DNA from: JBBDLF01 sp040879025
GTDB lineage: Bacteria > Pseudomonadota > Gammaproteobacteria > Pseudomonadales > Pseudohongiellaceae
Length of the DNA: 64,000 nt
Assembly (NCBI GenBank): GCA_040879025.1
Contig: JBBDLF010000037.1
Span: 1-64,000, forward strand
Reading direction: 5' to 3'
Part shown: in pieces, positions 16,400 through 25,536 of the stretch
Numbering within the stretch: position 1 is the first letter of the stretch
How the letters are laid out: each line of letters opens with the position of its first letter
Program-made: the position numbers and the translations under genes
The notes under the pieces: generated by a model
What the model saw: only the letters and a program-made list of their open reading frames with translations
What the model was told of the DNA's origin: nothing
The model's database searches: none

Positions 16400-17773
16400 T
16401 CAGGGGGATTCCGTAGAAAGTGGTGCATCCGGTGAGAGTTGCCAGGCCGACATTCCGCCAAGCACGTTAAACACATTCCTGTAGCCGTGCCGCATGAGAA
16501 TGCTCACACCCAGACTGCCCCGGTGACCAACGCTGCAGATCACCGCGATGCGCGCCTCCCTGTCGAGTTGCAGCTTTTCGAGGTGCGATTCAAGATCTCC
16601 CACCTGCCTGTGTTTTGCGCCGGGAATATGGCCGCCCTCGAACTCGGTTATGGCGCGCACGTCCAGCACGGTGTACTGATCCAGGGTCTCACTCAATTGC
16701 TTCGCACTGAGGGTGCCCGACATCTCGATAGGCATGTTGGCGCTGCGCCAACTGGTGAATCCACCCGCCAGCACCCCGGCAATCTTGTCACGTCCGATGC
16801 GTGCGAGTGAGAGGCGCGCCTCGTCAAGATCGCTCGACCGTTCGAGTACAAGATAAATGGGGGTGTCCTCATCCTTGATCCAGCCGCCATATTGCGGCAG
16901 CCCTTCAAGCCAGACGCTGTAGGAGTCTGGTATATGCCCTCCCGCGAAAGCCTCGGCTTCCCGTGTGTCCACAATGATGCCGTCACGGGACCGCTGGCTG
17001 AACTCCTCGGCGCGCAACCACGGCACCGGACGCAGATCAAGCGGACGGCCCGCTTCGAGGTTCACGTTCTCCATCAGCGTGAAATATGGCGGTCGCGGAT
17101 TTCGTTCACTCATTTTGTGCTTAACAAATTCCGTACTGTTCATTACGCCGACGGCGTTCGACTGACGCTCGATCCCCAGGGTGGATTCGTCGCGATCCGC
17201 GACATTGCCACCGCATGCCGAACCGGCGCCGTGAGCGGGTAGTACCAGCGCCTGATCGCCGAGCGGAAAAATTTTATCGTGCAAACCGTGATAGAGACAT
17301 TCGGCGTTCTCTGCGGTTTTGTTTTCGTCAATCAGATCGGTGCGCCCGGTATCCCCGATAAATAAAGCATCGCCGGTGAACACGCCCCAGGCATGGTCGG
17401 GGTCATCCGCGAGGAACACCGCGTAACAAATACTCTCTGGTGTGTGACCAGGGGTTCGCAGTGCGCGCAGGCGCACATTGCCTATCTGAATTTCATCGCC
17501 ATCGTTCAGCCGGACATCGGCATGGGCGGTTACCTCATCGGCGGCAGCGACAATTTCAGCACCGGTGAGCCGGCGCAGACTGGCGCTGCCCATCTCAAAA
17601 TCTTCCTGCCGATGGGTTTCCAGCACATATTTCAGGCGCAGGCTGTTATTCTCGAGCATCTCGATATATTCATCGACATCACGCCGCGGGTCGACCACCG
17701 CCGCCTGGCCATCGTCTCCAATAATGTAAGCGATGTGCGCTATTCCCGGAGTTTTCACACGAGCAAAAAACAT
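16400..17773 (-). CDS. MBL-fold protein with two rhodanese domains
   Basis: A 457-residue cytoplasmic protein. The N-terminal metallo-beta-lactamase-fold domain (about 1-240) resembles ETHE1-type persulfide dioxygenases, but the HxHxDH metal motif is replaced by THRQEDF (residues 53-59). The later GHTPES and FTGDALFIGDTGRTDL motifs are kept. Two rhodanese domains follow. The first lacks the catalytic cysteine; the second has it in VICSVGHRGS. The protein probably handles sulfane sulfur, with the C-terminal rhodanese as the sure active site. Whether the MBL domain still binds iron is doubtful. GAGGAG five bases upstream of the ATG at 17773 fixes the start. Confidence 0.82.
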   Translation of the reverse strand: MFFARVKTPGIAHIAYIIGDDGQAAVVDPRRDVDEYIEMLENNSLRLKYVLETHRQEDFEMGSASLRRLTGAEIVAAADEVTAHADVRLNDGDEIQIGNVRLRALRTPGHTPESICYAVFLADDPDHAWGVFTGDALFIGDTGRTDLIDENKTAENAECLYHGLHDKIFPLGDQALVLPAHGAGSACGGNVADRDESTLGIERQSNAVGVMNSTEFVKHKMSERNPRPPYFTLMENVNLEAGRPLDLRPVPWLRAEEFSQRSRDGIIVDTREAEAFAGGHIPDSYSVWLEGLPQYGGWIKDEDTPIYLVLERSSDLDEARLSLARIGRDKIAGVLAGGFTSWRSANMPIEMSGTLSAKQLSETLDQYTVLDVRAITEFEGGHIPGAKHRQVGDLESHLEKLQLDREARIAVICSVGHRGSLGVSILMRHGYRNVFNVLGGMSAWQLSPDAPLSTESP

Positions 17774-17956
17774 GGAACTCCTCAGCGATGACTGGTTCAG
17801 CGTTTTGACCCTGCGATATCCATGCCAACACCACTCGGGCACCACAGTGGCAGATCAGAGAAAGAGCTGAAAACAGCAAGGAAAATTCATTACCCAAAGT
17901 AGCACCCGCCGACATGTCTGTCGGTCGGGGCCAACAATGCCGTCCAGCAGCGACCC

Positions 17957-18955
17957 TTACAGCCCCCACTCCTCCGCCAGTAGCTGATACGAACGTTGAC
18001 GGGCTTCGGGATCATGGGTAATGGTGAGAATCATCAACTCTTCCGCGCCGAACTGCTTTGCCATGGCCTGGAGCTTTTCGCGCACCTGAACCGGCGTGCC
18101 CACCGCGCGCTTTTCGCGGTTGGCGGCGATAGTTCGCCTTTCGGCATCCGCATAAGGATAGTCGGTGGCTTCTTCCACCGTCGGCACAGGACCCGGTGCC
18201 CCTTGCAGCAAACGCACAAACCAGAGATCGCGGCTGCGCGACAGGCGCTCGGCCTCTTCTTCCGTTTCCGCGCATACGGTGAAAATGCAAAGGCTGGTAT
18301 GCGGTTGCGCCTGATTGACACTCGGCTGGAATCGATCGCGGTACAACGTGAAGATATCTCGGCGTATTGCGGGGTTGATAAAATACGCAAAACTGTAGGG
18401 CAAGCCCGCATTCGCGGCAAATATTGCACTATCCTCACTGGAACCCAACATCCACAACTCCGGCGGGGTTTCCACCAACGGATAGGCGCGGGCCCCTTCC
18501 ATTCCCGGCGTCGGGGGACTGGTGTCGTTCAGCAGGGCCTGCAAATCAGCCACCATATTGGGGAAGTGTTCGGGTCCGACCCGCGAACCATAGCGAATCG
18601 CCGCGGCCGTAAACGGATCGGTACCCGGCGCACGACCGATGCCGAGATCCACGCGGTCGGGATAAAGCGTCTGCAACAGTTTGAAGTTTTCAGCTACCTT
18701 GAACGGGCTGTAGTGAGGCAGCATCACTCCGCCGGAGCCAATGCGAATGCGGCCGGTTTCCGCGCCCAGCCGTCCCAGCAACACTTCCGGTGAACAGCCC
18801 GCCAGCGCGTCCGAGGCATGGTGCTCCGCCACCCAGTAACGCAGATAGCCCAGTTTGTCGCAAAGTCGGGCCAGCGCGACGGTGTCATTCAGCGCCGTAT
18901 GAGCATCGGCACCGCTGCGAATCGGTGACTGGTCGAGAACTGACAGTTTGATCAT
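17957..18955 (-). CDS. LLM-class flavin-dependent oxidoreductase
   Basis: A 332-residue protein of the luciferase-like monooxygenase family, group with YhbW and MsnO8. Family features are LSVLDQSPIRSGADAHTAL, YWVAEHHASDALAGCSPEV (about residues 40-58), RIRIGSGGVMLPHYSPFKVAE and DLGIGRAPGTDP. It should use reduced flavin and oxygen, or act as an F420/FMN oxidoreductase, on an unknown small molecule. It is divergent from a DMT-family exporter across 153 bases that contain a perfect 20-bp palindrome. The two are therefore likely co-regulated, perhaps for detoxifying and exporting a compound. Confidence 0.9.
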   Translation of the reverse strand: MIKLSVLDQSPIRSGADAHTALNDTVALARLCDKLGYLRYWVAEHHASDALAGCSPEVLLGRLGAETGRIRIGSGGVMLPHYSPFKVAENFKLLQTLYPDRVDLGIGRAPGTDPFTAAAIRYGSRVGPEHFPNMVADLQALLNDTSPPTPGMEGARAYPLVETPPELWMLGSSEDSAIFAANAGLPYSFAYFINPAIRRDIFTLYRDRFQPSVNQAQPHTSLCIFTVCAETEEEAERLSRSRDLWFVRLLQGAPGPVPTVEEATDYPYADAERRTIAANREKRAVGTPVQVREKLQAMAKQFGAEELMILTITHDPEARQRSYQLLAEEWGL

Positions 18956-19023
18956 GGTGACAGCTTAATCGGTTACAGGCTGGACAACTACCCTGGCGAA
19001 CAGGGCGGGCGTGGACACTGATG

Positions 19024-19043
19024 TTAATATTGCGCAATATTAA
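19024..19043. promoter_or_regulatory. Perfect 20-bp palindrome in a divergent promoter
   Basis: The half-site TTAATATTGC is followed without spacer by its exact reverse complement. It lies 69 bases upstream of the LLM oxidoreductase start and 66 bases upstream of the exporter start, almost exactly in the middle. This is the usual setting for an operator bound by a dimeric regulator (MarR, TetR or similar). No regulator gene is adjacent. Confidence 0.6.
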
Positions 19044-19108
19044 GCTGTTCTTGGTATTCTCTTCGCCTCGGGTTCTTGTCATCCCGGGCGGCAATTCGGC
19101 AGGGATGA

Positions 19109-20020
19109 ATGAATTCTCAAGTTTTACGCTCACACCTGGCTCTGTTGCTTGCCATGATGTTGTGGGGCAGTTCTTTTGTGGCATTCAAAGTGATGCTGAC
19201 CGACATGACCCCCATGGTGGTTGTGTTTCTGCGTATCGCTGTCGCCGCCGCGGCATTTCTGGTCGCCTGGCCCTGGGTGCGTCAGGGATTCCGCTATCGG
19301 CAGGGCGACTGGCGGTACCTGCTGGCCATGGCCTTGTTTGAGCCCTGCCTTTACTTCATCTTTGAATCCTACGCGCTGCAAAATACCGGCGCGGGTCAGG
19401 CGGGGGTGATCACCGCGATGTTGCCGCTCATGGTGGCGGTGATGGCCTTCTTCGTTCTGGGCGAGCGCAGTTCAGCCCGACAGTGGACAGGCTTTGGCAT
19501 CGCGGTGTCCGGCGTCATCTGGATGAGTTTGTCCGGCGAAGAAAACGAACAGGCGCCGAACCCGATGCTGGGCAATTTTCTTCAGTTGCTGGCGATGATG
19601 AGCGCAGTGGGTTACACCCTGCTGGCAAAACAGTTGACCCGGCGCTATTCCGCCTTTTTTCTTACCGCCGCGCAGTCCTTCGTTGGCGCAGTGTTCTTTT
19701 TGCCGCTGGCGCTGGCGTCCGACTGGCCGACACAAATACCGATGAATTCAGTCGCCATTTTGATTTACCTGGGGCTCGGGGTTTCCCTTGGCGCCTATGG
19801 TCTGTTTAACTATGCGCTCACCCATTTGCGGGCTTCGGTTGCGGCCGGTTATACCAACCTGCTGCCCGTGTTTGCACTGATGTTCGCCATGCTGCTGCTC
19901 AATGAGCGGCTTACCAATACACAATGGCTGGCCATAGCGGTGATCTTTGCCGGTGTGGTTTTAAGTTACGAAAGAGAGCCCGTTATTCCCACAGAAATTC
20001 CACCGGCCGTAACCGGCTGA
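19109..20020 (+). CDS. DMT-superfamily (EamA) transporter
   Basis: A 303-residue inner-membrane protein with about ten hydrophobic segments arranged as two EamA repeats (about 8-145 and 155-290). Typical sequences are MMLWGSSFVAFKVML near the start, LRASVAAGYTNLLPVFALMFAMLLLNE in the second repeat, and a basic exit between helices. The family exports metabolites such as amino acids, bases or toxic compounds. AGGGA lies before the ATG at 19109. It is divergent from the LLM oxidoreductase and followed after 15 bases by a P-loop protein, possibly in one operon. Confidence 0.9.
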   Translation: MNSQVLRSHLALLLAMMLWGSSFVAFKVMLTDMTPMVVVFLRIAVAAAAFLVAWPWVRQGFRYRQGDWRYLLAMALFEPCLYFIFESYALQNTGAGQAGVITAMLPLMVAVMAFFVLGERSSARQWTGFGIAVSGVIWMSLSGEENEQAPNPMLGNFLQLLAMMSAVGYTLLAKQLTRRYSAFFLTAAQSFVGAVFFLPLALASDWPTQIPMNSVAILIYLGLGVSLGAYGLFNYALTHLRASVAAGYTNLLPVFALMFAMLLLNERLTNTQWLAIAVIFAGVVLSYEREPVIPTEIPPAVTG

Positions 20021-20035
20021 CCAAGAGGACGCGTT

Positions 20036-20518
20036 ATGCGGAGAGTGATTGTATTTGGTAATTCCGGGTCGGGTAAGTCCAGCCTCGCCGCGGAGCTGGT
20101 CGCCACCGACAAGCTGGCCCATCTGGATCTCGATATTCTGGCCTGGCAGCCTACCACTCCACCCCAACGCATCCCGCTGGCGGAATCAGCAGAGAAGATT
20201 GAAGCGTTCATGCAGCATGACAACTGGGTGATTGAAGGGTGCTATGCTGACCTGCTGGAAATTGCGGCAAGCCGGGCGACGGAACTCATTTATCTCGACC
20301 TGGATGTGGAACAATGTATAGAGAATGCCCACAACAGACCCTGGGAGCCGCACAAATATGCCTCAAAGGAAGACCAGGATGACAACCTCGACATGCTCGT
20401 CGACTGGATCAGCGATTACCCCAACCGCGATGATGTATTGTCTCGAAAGGCCCACCAGCGGCTGTTCGAGACGTTCCCCGGCCTGAAAACCCGCTACACC
20501 AGCAATTCCAGAGATTAG
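20036..20518 (+). CDS. Small P-loop kinase-like ATPase
   Basis: A 160-residue cytoplasmic protein with a clear Walker A, FGNSGSGKSSLA (about residues 5-16). The LDLDILAWQPTTPP region and the WVIEGCYADLLEIA segment are typical of the adenylate-kinase-like 'topology modulation' group of P-loop proteins. The YLDLDVEQC segment fits the Walker B strand. The substrate is unknown. GAGGACGC precedes the ATG. It lies 15 bases after the DMT transporter and 18 bases before an alpha/beta hydrolase, so the three probably form an operon. Confidence 0.75.
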   Translation: MRRVIVFGNSGSGKSSLAAELVATDKLAHLDLDILAWQPTTPPQRIPLAESAEKIEAFMQHDNWVIEGCYADLLEIAASRATELIYLDLDVEQCIENAHNRPWEPHKYASKEDQDDNLDMLVDWISDYPNRDDVLSRKAHQRLFETFPGLKTRYTSNSRD

Positions 20519-20536
20519 CAGGGGGTCAGTGCCCCG

Positions 20537-21238
20537 ATGTCAGTTAAACCAACTCTGATACTGCTTCCCGGTCTTGACGGCACCGGCGAACTGTTCGCGC
20601 CACTGCAGGCTGCACTCGGCGACGGGGTCAACACCCTCGCTGTGCGTTACCACAGCGAAACCCGATTTGAGCAGTACGTGAACACGGTGATGGCGCAGCT
20701 TCCAGAACGCGACGCGGTGCTGGTGGCGGAATCCTTCTCCGGTCCCATCGCGATGGAGATTATGGCGTGTTATCCAAAGCGCATCCGCTGCGCGATTCTA
20801 AGCGCCACCTTCGCCGTTGGCCCGTTTCGCAGACTTTGCGCAATGGCAGGTTTTATACCGCCTGTTCTTTTTCAACCCGGTCCGTTACGGCGTTCACTGA
20901 TCCGGTACTTTTCCCTGAATGGCGAGACGGAACACGACATTATAGACAAGGTGATGGAGGTGCTTCATGAGGTGCCCAGTCACATCACCCGCTCCCGCCT
21001 GACCCTGCTGTCGGAGATGGACATGCGTCAGTCCCTTCCACGAATCACCATGCCGGTGCTGTATTTGCAGGCAAAACACGACCGAATAGTCAAAAAAACG
21101 CTGTACGGACAGGTGAAAGCGGACCTGCCCAGCGTGGCGGTACGCCAGATTGACGGACCCCATATGCTGTTGCAGACCCGACCAGAGGAATGTGCCGAGG
21201 CCATCGCGGCATTCCTGGAGCTCTACCGCGCCGGCTAG
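20537..21238 (+). CDS. Alpha/beta hydrolase
   Basis: A 233-residue cytoplasmic hydrolase. It has the oxyanion-loop LLPGLDGTGELFAPL (about 8-22), nucleophile elbow ESFSGP with the catalytic Ser near residue 67, Asp in YLQAKHDRIV and His in DGPHMLLQTRPEE. A short hydrophobic lid segment lies around residues 100-125. Its closest look is to small carboxylesterases of the BioH/thioesterase type; the substrate is not known. It is the last gene of the likely three-gene operon begun by the DMT transporter. Confidence 0.82.
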   Translation: MSVKPTLILLPGLDGTGELFAPLQAALGDGVNTLAVRYHSETRFEQYVNTVMAQLPERDAVLVAESFSGPIAMEIMACYPKRIRCAILSATFAVGPFRRLCAMAGFIPPVLFQPGPLRRSLIRYFSLNGETEHDIIDKVMEVLHEVPSHITRSRLTLLSEMDMRQSLPRITMPVLYLQAKHDRIVKKTLYGQVKADLPSVAVRQIDGPHMLLQTRPEECAEAIAAFLELYRAG

Positions 21239-21302
21239 CAGTAACCGTCCGGAACTCCGGAATTGCGACGCCCGGCGGTTTCGAAGGCCGGCGGCTTCCG
21301 GC

Positions 21303-22340
21303 TCAAGGAGAATTGCCTGATGCTTCCTCCATCTCCAACCTTCGTGCACCTGCCAAAATACCCGGCATCGCGTAATTGCCTTCATGGCAGGCGTATTCAT
21401 ACAGCTGATCTTCGGTGGCATAGAAGCTCAGCTCCGCAGTCCAGGGTTGGCTATAGATGTTGCTGTCTTCAACGGTAAACTGATAAAAGATCTCATCGTC
21501 GGAATAGCGGCTGAAGCGCTCTGTAATCCGACCCGCTTTAGTCACGGGTACAGAACTCTGGCTCAATTGCTGGGGGTGAATGTTCACGGTTTCGACAACC
21601 AGTTCATCACTCTCATACCAGCCAACCGAATCGCCAAACCATGGTTCGAGCACTGCCGGGCGTCGGTTTGCGCGAGCTTGTTCGGGTGAATCAAAGATGG
21701 GAATGATGCGGGCATCATGCACCATTTCTACCAGAATCATGACGTAGTCATCGGTCTGTACAAACTGGTAGGTGTTGTTGTACAGCGCGCCCATCATGCC
21801 CGGACCCGCCTTGTTACCAAAGCCAAGCAGGCAACGTTCGGCATTGGGAATGGCTTCAGGACCGCGCGCATCGCCGATACCCGTGGCATAGCGCGAACCG
21901 AAATTCATGCGTTCGAAATCGTATCGCGGATTGTCCAGGCGCGGCACTTGCCCATTCTCCGGATCAACCACATACGAAGTTCGATACGCGCCCTTGACCA
22001 GCGCGAGATTGGAGCCGGGTTCGACCCAGAAGTTATTGTAGGCCCTGACGCCGAAATCATCGGCGCCTTCGTCCGGTGTGTCATTGGCGCCATCGCCTTC
22101 GTCCAGGCCGCCTTCAAGACCGGCAATCGGCGTTCTCGCCGCAATGAGGCGGGCTTCCTCCGGTGATACGATCAGGTTTTCCACACCGCGGGGGCGGTTG
22201 AGGTTGGTCAATGAAGCATTGGTCCAGATGCCTTCAAGGTCTGGCCGTGCCGCGCTTTGCGCCAAAGCCCCGGCGCTGGCCAGCGTAGTGAGAAGCAGCA
22301 AGGAACCGATATGTGCAGTATGTTGAAGCAGCATTGTCAT
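21303..22340 (-). CDS. Secreted protein of unknown function
   Basis: A 345-residue protein with a Sec signal peptide (about residues 1-28, SLLLLTTLASAGALAQS). The mature part begins ARPDLEGIWTNASLTNLNRP and ends with the motif YEYACHEGNYAMPGILAGAR. This D-x-x-GIW ... ACHEGNY pattern is seen in a broad group of uncharacterised periplasmic proteins of Proteobacteria, with no known reaction. No transmembrane segments or metal-binding CxxC are seen. It converges on the alpha/beta hydrolase and precedes the ABC transporter genes on the same strand without clear coupling. Confidence 0.7.
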   Translation of the reverse strand: MTMLLQHTAHIGSLLLLTTLASAGALAQSAARPDLEGIWTNASLTNLNRPRGVENLIVSPEEARLIAARTPIAGLEGGLDEGDGANDTPDEGADDFGVRAYNNFWVEPGSNLALVKGAYRTSYVVDPENGQVPRLDNPRYDFERMNFGSRYATGIGDARGPEAIPNAERCLLGFGNKAGPGMMGALYNNTYQFVQTDDYVMILVEMVHDARIIPIFDSPEQARANRRPAVLEPWFGDSVGWYESDELVVETVNIHPQQLSQSSVPVTKAGRITERFSRYSDDEIFYQFTVEDSNIYSQPWTAELSFYATEDQLYEYACHEGNYAMPGILAGARRLEMEEASGNSP

Positions 22341-22455
22341 GTCTCCTGAATCAAGGTATCCGCTGTCATCGAGTCGTCTCGCATTATGCCTCTTGGCGGA
22401 TTGAATGAATAGGCGCCCTATGACGCTTCATAAGGCCTTCGACGGGGCTACCGAT

Positions 22456-23544
22456 TCAGGACGCCACTTCCTTCCAGATAAAATATCGCGTCGCCAGGCC
22501 GAACCCGATAGCAAGCCAGACCAAAATACCAATCAGTTCGGGCGCTACGCCTCCAAGGGATGTGCCGTTGTTGGCTATCTCTCGCAGCGCGGTGGCGACG
22601 AAACTCAATGGCAGTATCCGGGCAATGGGCTCCACCAGCTGCGGCAAGGCCTCAATGGGGTAAAAAATCCCGGACAGAAATATCTGTGGAAAAATGACGA
22701 TGTTGCCTATGGCCATTATTGACTGCTGGGTTTTTGCCAGACTGCCGAGAAAAAAGCCCAGACAAAGAAATACGATGGTGCCCAGAATGATCACCGAATA
22801 CAGCGACAGGTAGCTTCCGACTATCGAGACATCCAGAAAGAGGACGGCGACCGCGAGAAGAATGGAAAGCTGGAAAACACAGATGACCAGGCGGGAGATG
22901 ACGATGCCGGTGATGAAGTCCCGCGGGCGTAACGGTGTTACGAACAGCCGCTTCAATATACCCTTACGGCGAAATTCCACCAGGTTGAAGCCGCTGCCGG
23001 CGATAGACAGTTGCATCAAGGTGAAAGCGAGAAGTCCGGGTATCAGGAAATCAAGATAGCGCTGCGACCGGGCGCGCACATCCTCGATGTCGAATGAGAA
23101 CAGCGGCTCGGTTCCCCTTAACTCCCTTTCTATGGTCAACAGCGTTTGCTCAAGCACCGGCATGATCAGTCCGAGTTGCTGTACCTGGCCTGCGTCAACC
23201 ACTACGGTCAGGTTCGCCGGGGCGTCGGTCTGTTGGAACTGCGGCGGAATGAGTAGTAACAGCGTCAGGTCTCCCGCCACCAGCGACGTTCGCAGTTCAT
23301 CCTCGGCACCGCGCGTGACTTCAAACATCGCGTTACCGTCGAGCAATTCGATAAACTCCGATGAGAGTTCTCCTCTGGAATTGTCTACCACTCCCACAGT
23401 GACAGGATCGGGGCTCTGGCTTCCGGTGAAACTGAAAACCACCATGAAGATAATCGGGAAAAACAAGCTGAAGAAAATCGCCTGGCGGTCTCGCAGAAAA
23501 ATTTTCAGAAAGGTGCGGGCAAGTTTCAACGGCAGACCGGTCAT
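22456..23544 (-). CDS. ABC-2 type transporter permease
   Basis: A 362-residue inner-membrane protein. The first membrane helix (about 18-40, DRQAIFFSLFFPIIFMVVFSF) is followed by a periplasmic domain of about 140 residues (SPDPVTVGVVDNSRGELSSEF...). Five further helices follow from about 185, with the ABC-2 signature LFVTPLRPRDFITGIVISRL. The last helix ends WLAIGFGLATRYFIWKE. It pairs with the ATPase gene four bases upstream as an efflux or lipid/drug exporter of the YhhJ/DrrB kind. Substrate unknown. Confidence 0.9.
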   Translation of the reverse strand: MTGLPLKLARTFLKIFLRDRQAIFFSLFFPIIFMVVFSFTGSQSPDPVTVGVVDNSRGELSSEFIELLDGNAMFEVTRGAEDELRTSLVAGDLTLLLLIPPQFQQTDAPANLTVVVDAGQVQQLGLIMPVLEQTLLTIERELRGTEPLFSFDIEDVRARSQRYLDFLIPGLLAFTLMQLSIAGSGFNLVEFRRKGILKRLFVTPLRPRDFITGIVISRLVICVFQLSILLAVAVLFLDVSIVGSYLSLYSVIILGTIVFLCLGFFLGSLAKTQQSIMAIGNIVIFPQIFLSGIFYPIEALPQLVEPIARILPLSFVATALREIANNGTSLGGVAPELIGILVWLAIGFGLATRYFIWKEVAS

Positions 23545-23548
23545 GGCT

Positions 23549-24313
23549 CTACTCCCTCAGTCCGTGGCCTGTCAACGCCAGAAACACATCTTCGAGGCTG
23601 CCCTGAAGCGGTGTGTCGGGCGGTTCCGGCGCATATCTGGCAATCAGCTTTTGCGGTGTGTCTTCGGCCACGATTTTGCCGTGATCCATGATGGCGATGC
23701 GTTGGCACAGAACTTCCGCTTCCTCCATATTGTGTGTGGTCAGAACAATCGTCATGCCACTTCGGTTCAGGTCTCGTACCAGGTCCCACAGATTACGCTT
23801 GGCCTGGGGATCCAGGCCGGTAGTGGGCTCATCCAGAAACAGCACCCTGGGGGTGTTGACCAGCGCGCAGGCAATGGAGAACCGTTGTTTTTGCCCGCCG
23901 GACAGGCTGGCCGGTTTGGCCGAGGCTTTTTCCTCGAGGTTGACGCGTCCAAGAAGCTCGCTCGCATTCACGCTACAGTCATACAGCGCACCGAACAGAT
24001 CCAGCAGTTCGGTGAGTGACAGATTGTCGAAATATTCATTGGCCTGAAGCTGCACGCCGATGATCTTCTTGATCGTATAGGGATCGGTGTTGACGCGCAC
24101 GCCGTCGATGAACGCTTCGCCGCCATCGATGTCGTTCAACCCCTCCAGCATCTCCAGCGTCGTGGTCTTGCCGGCGCCATTGGGGCCAAGAATGCCATAA
24201 ATGATACCCTCGGGTATCTCCAGAGAGATTGAGTCGACCGCGTTGAAAAGCTCTGATTTGTTGTCTGGTTTCGGGTACTTTTTGACCAGATCTATAATTT
24301 GAATAACAGACAT
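23549..24313 (-). CDS. ABC transporter ATP-binding protein
   Basis: A 254-residue ATPase of the CcmA/DrrA type. Walker A is GPNGAGKTT (about 43-51), Q-loop GVQLQANEYF, signature LSGGQKQRFSIA (about 138-149), Walker B VLFLDEPTTGLDP, and switch His in VLTTHNMEEAE. It drives the ABC-2 permease encoded immediately downstream, four bases away. No dedicated membrane-fusion protein is encoded beside it, so this is a two-component exporter unless partners lie elsewhere. Confidence 0.94.
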   Translation of the reverse strand: MSVIQIIDLVKKYPKPDNKSELFNAVDSISLEIPEGIIYGILGPNGAGKTTTLEMLEGLNDIDGGEAFIDGVRVNTDPYTIKKIIGVQLQANEYFDNLSLTELLDLFGALYDCSVNASELLGRVNLEEKASAKPASLSGGQKQRFSIACALVNTPRVLFLDEPTTGLDPQAKRNLWDLVRDLNRSGMTIVLTTHNMEEAEVLCQRIAIMDHGKIVAEDTPQKLIARYAPEPPDTPLQGSLEDVFLALTGHGLRE

Positions 24314-24453
24314 TGTACGGACCGGAAGTGAAAGCCCGTCAATAATACCTCAAAGCCTCCCGGCATACAGCGGAATCTCCGGTTAAATCTTGGGAACCTT
24401 GCTATCACAAGCGCAACAATGCCATGCTTGGAACAGAATAACTGGAGGTGATG

Positions 24454-25500
24454 ATGAACAACACGATATCTGCTCCCTCAGTCCTGCTGCTTGCCGGTCT
24501 GCTCTTCAGCGCTGTGGCGGATGCCCAGCCCTATCCCAATCCCTATCGCGCCGTGGAAGGCTGGGCTTCATTACCCGACTCCCGGACCATGGGGGCGGTC
24601 GGAGACATTGATGTCGACCCGGACGGCACACACATGTGGGCCGTTATCCGCTGTGATGCCACGGCGCCTGATCGATTTGGCAATGAATGCGTCGATTCAA
24701 GCCTGGATCCCATACTCAAATTCGACAGCGAAGGCAATGTGGTGGAAAGCTTCGGCGGCGACATGTTCATCTGGCCTCACGGTATTGATGTGGATTCCCA
24801 GGGTAATGTCTGGGTGACCGACGCGGTGTCCTCGGCACGTATTCCCGACGGAGACAAACGCGGACATCAGGTGGTGAAATTCAGTCCCAGCGGACAGGTA
24901 TTGATGACATTGGGCACCCCGGGAGAAGAGGGAGGCGGGCAGACGCATTTCACTTCTCCGGCCGATGTGGTGATCGGTGATGACGGGGCGATATTTGTGG
25001 CTGACGGCCATGGCAACAACGGCAATAACCGGGTGGTCAAGTTTGATCGCAATGGGCGTTATATCAGCGCCTGGGGTGAAACCGGTTACGGCCCCGGAGA
25101 GTTTCGGGTGCTGCACACCATCGCCATTGACCAGCGCGGCCGCTTGTTTGTCGGCGACCGTTCCAACAACCGCATCCAGCTATTCGACCAGGAAGGCAAT
25201 TTTATTTCCCAGTGGACCCAGTTCGGGCGGCCCAGCGGAATTTTCTTTGACCAGCATGACAATATCTATGTGGCGGATTCCGAGTCCGATGATGTTCAGA
25301 ACCCGGGCTGGGAGATGGGAATCCGGATCGGTGATGCCGAACTTGGCTGGGTTCACTATTTTATCCAGCTGCCAACCGGTGACCCACGCAGCACGGCGGG
25401 CGACGGGGCGGAGTTTGTCGCAGCCGATAGCGCGGGCAATCTCTATGGCGGCGAACCCAGTCCGCGCAAATTGCAAAAATATATCCGGGTTCGTCCCTGA
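24454..25500 (+). CDS. Secreted NHL-repeat beta-propeller, PAL-like
   Basis: A 348-residue exported protein with a signal peptide (to about residue 24, FSAVADAQ) and six NHL-like blades. It resembles the lyase half of peptide-amidating enzymes (peptidyl-alpha-hydroxyglycine lyase): FIWPHGIDVDSQGNVWVTDAV matches the PAL LPHGL...WVTD segment, and NNRVVKF...GEFRVLHTIAID keeps the Arg and second His. The third zinc-type His is replaced in FGRPSGIFFD, so lyase activity is uncertain. GGAGG lies five bases before the ATG at 24454, preferred over in-frame GTG 24448 and ATG 24451. A PHM-like gene is at 47313. Confidence 0.8.
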   Translation: MNNTISAPSVLLLAGLLFSAVADAQPYPNPYRAVEGWASLPDSRTMGAVGDIDVDPDGTHMWAVIRCDATAPDRFGNECVDSSLDPILKFDSEGNVVESFGGDMFIWPHGIDVDSQGNVWVTDAVSSARIPDGDKRGHQVVKFSPSGQVLMTLGTPGEEGGGQTHFTSPADVVIGDDGAIFVADGHGNNGNNRVVKFDRNGRYISAWGETGYGPGEFRVLHTIAIDQRGRLFVGDRSNNRIQLFDQEGNFISQWTQFGRPSGIFFDQHDNIYVADSESDDVQNPGWEMGIRIGDAELGWVHYFIQLPTGDPRSTAGDGAEFVAADSAGNLYGGEPSPRKLQKYIRVRP

Positions 25501-25536
25501 CCGGGTCCCGGTGGAGGCCGCGCTGAACCTGTTCAC

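Noticed and set aside
17996..18793. Plus-strand open frame of 265 codons within the LLM oxidoreductase gene
   Set aside because: It is antisense to a gene with intact family motifs and has an arginine- and histidine-rich composition typical of antisense frames.
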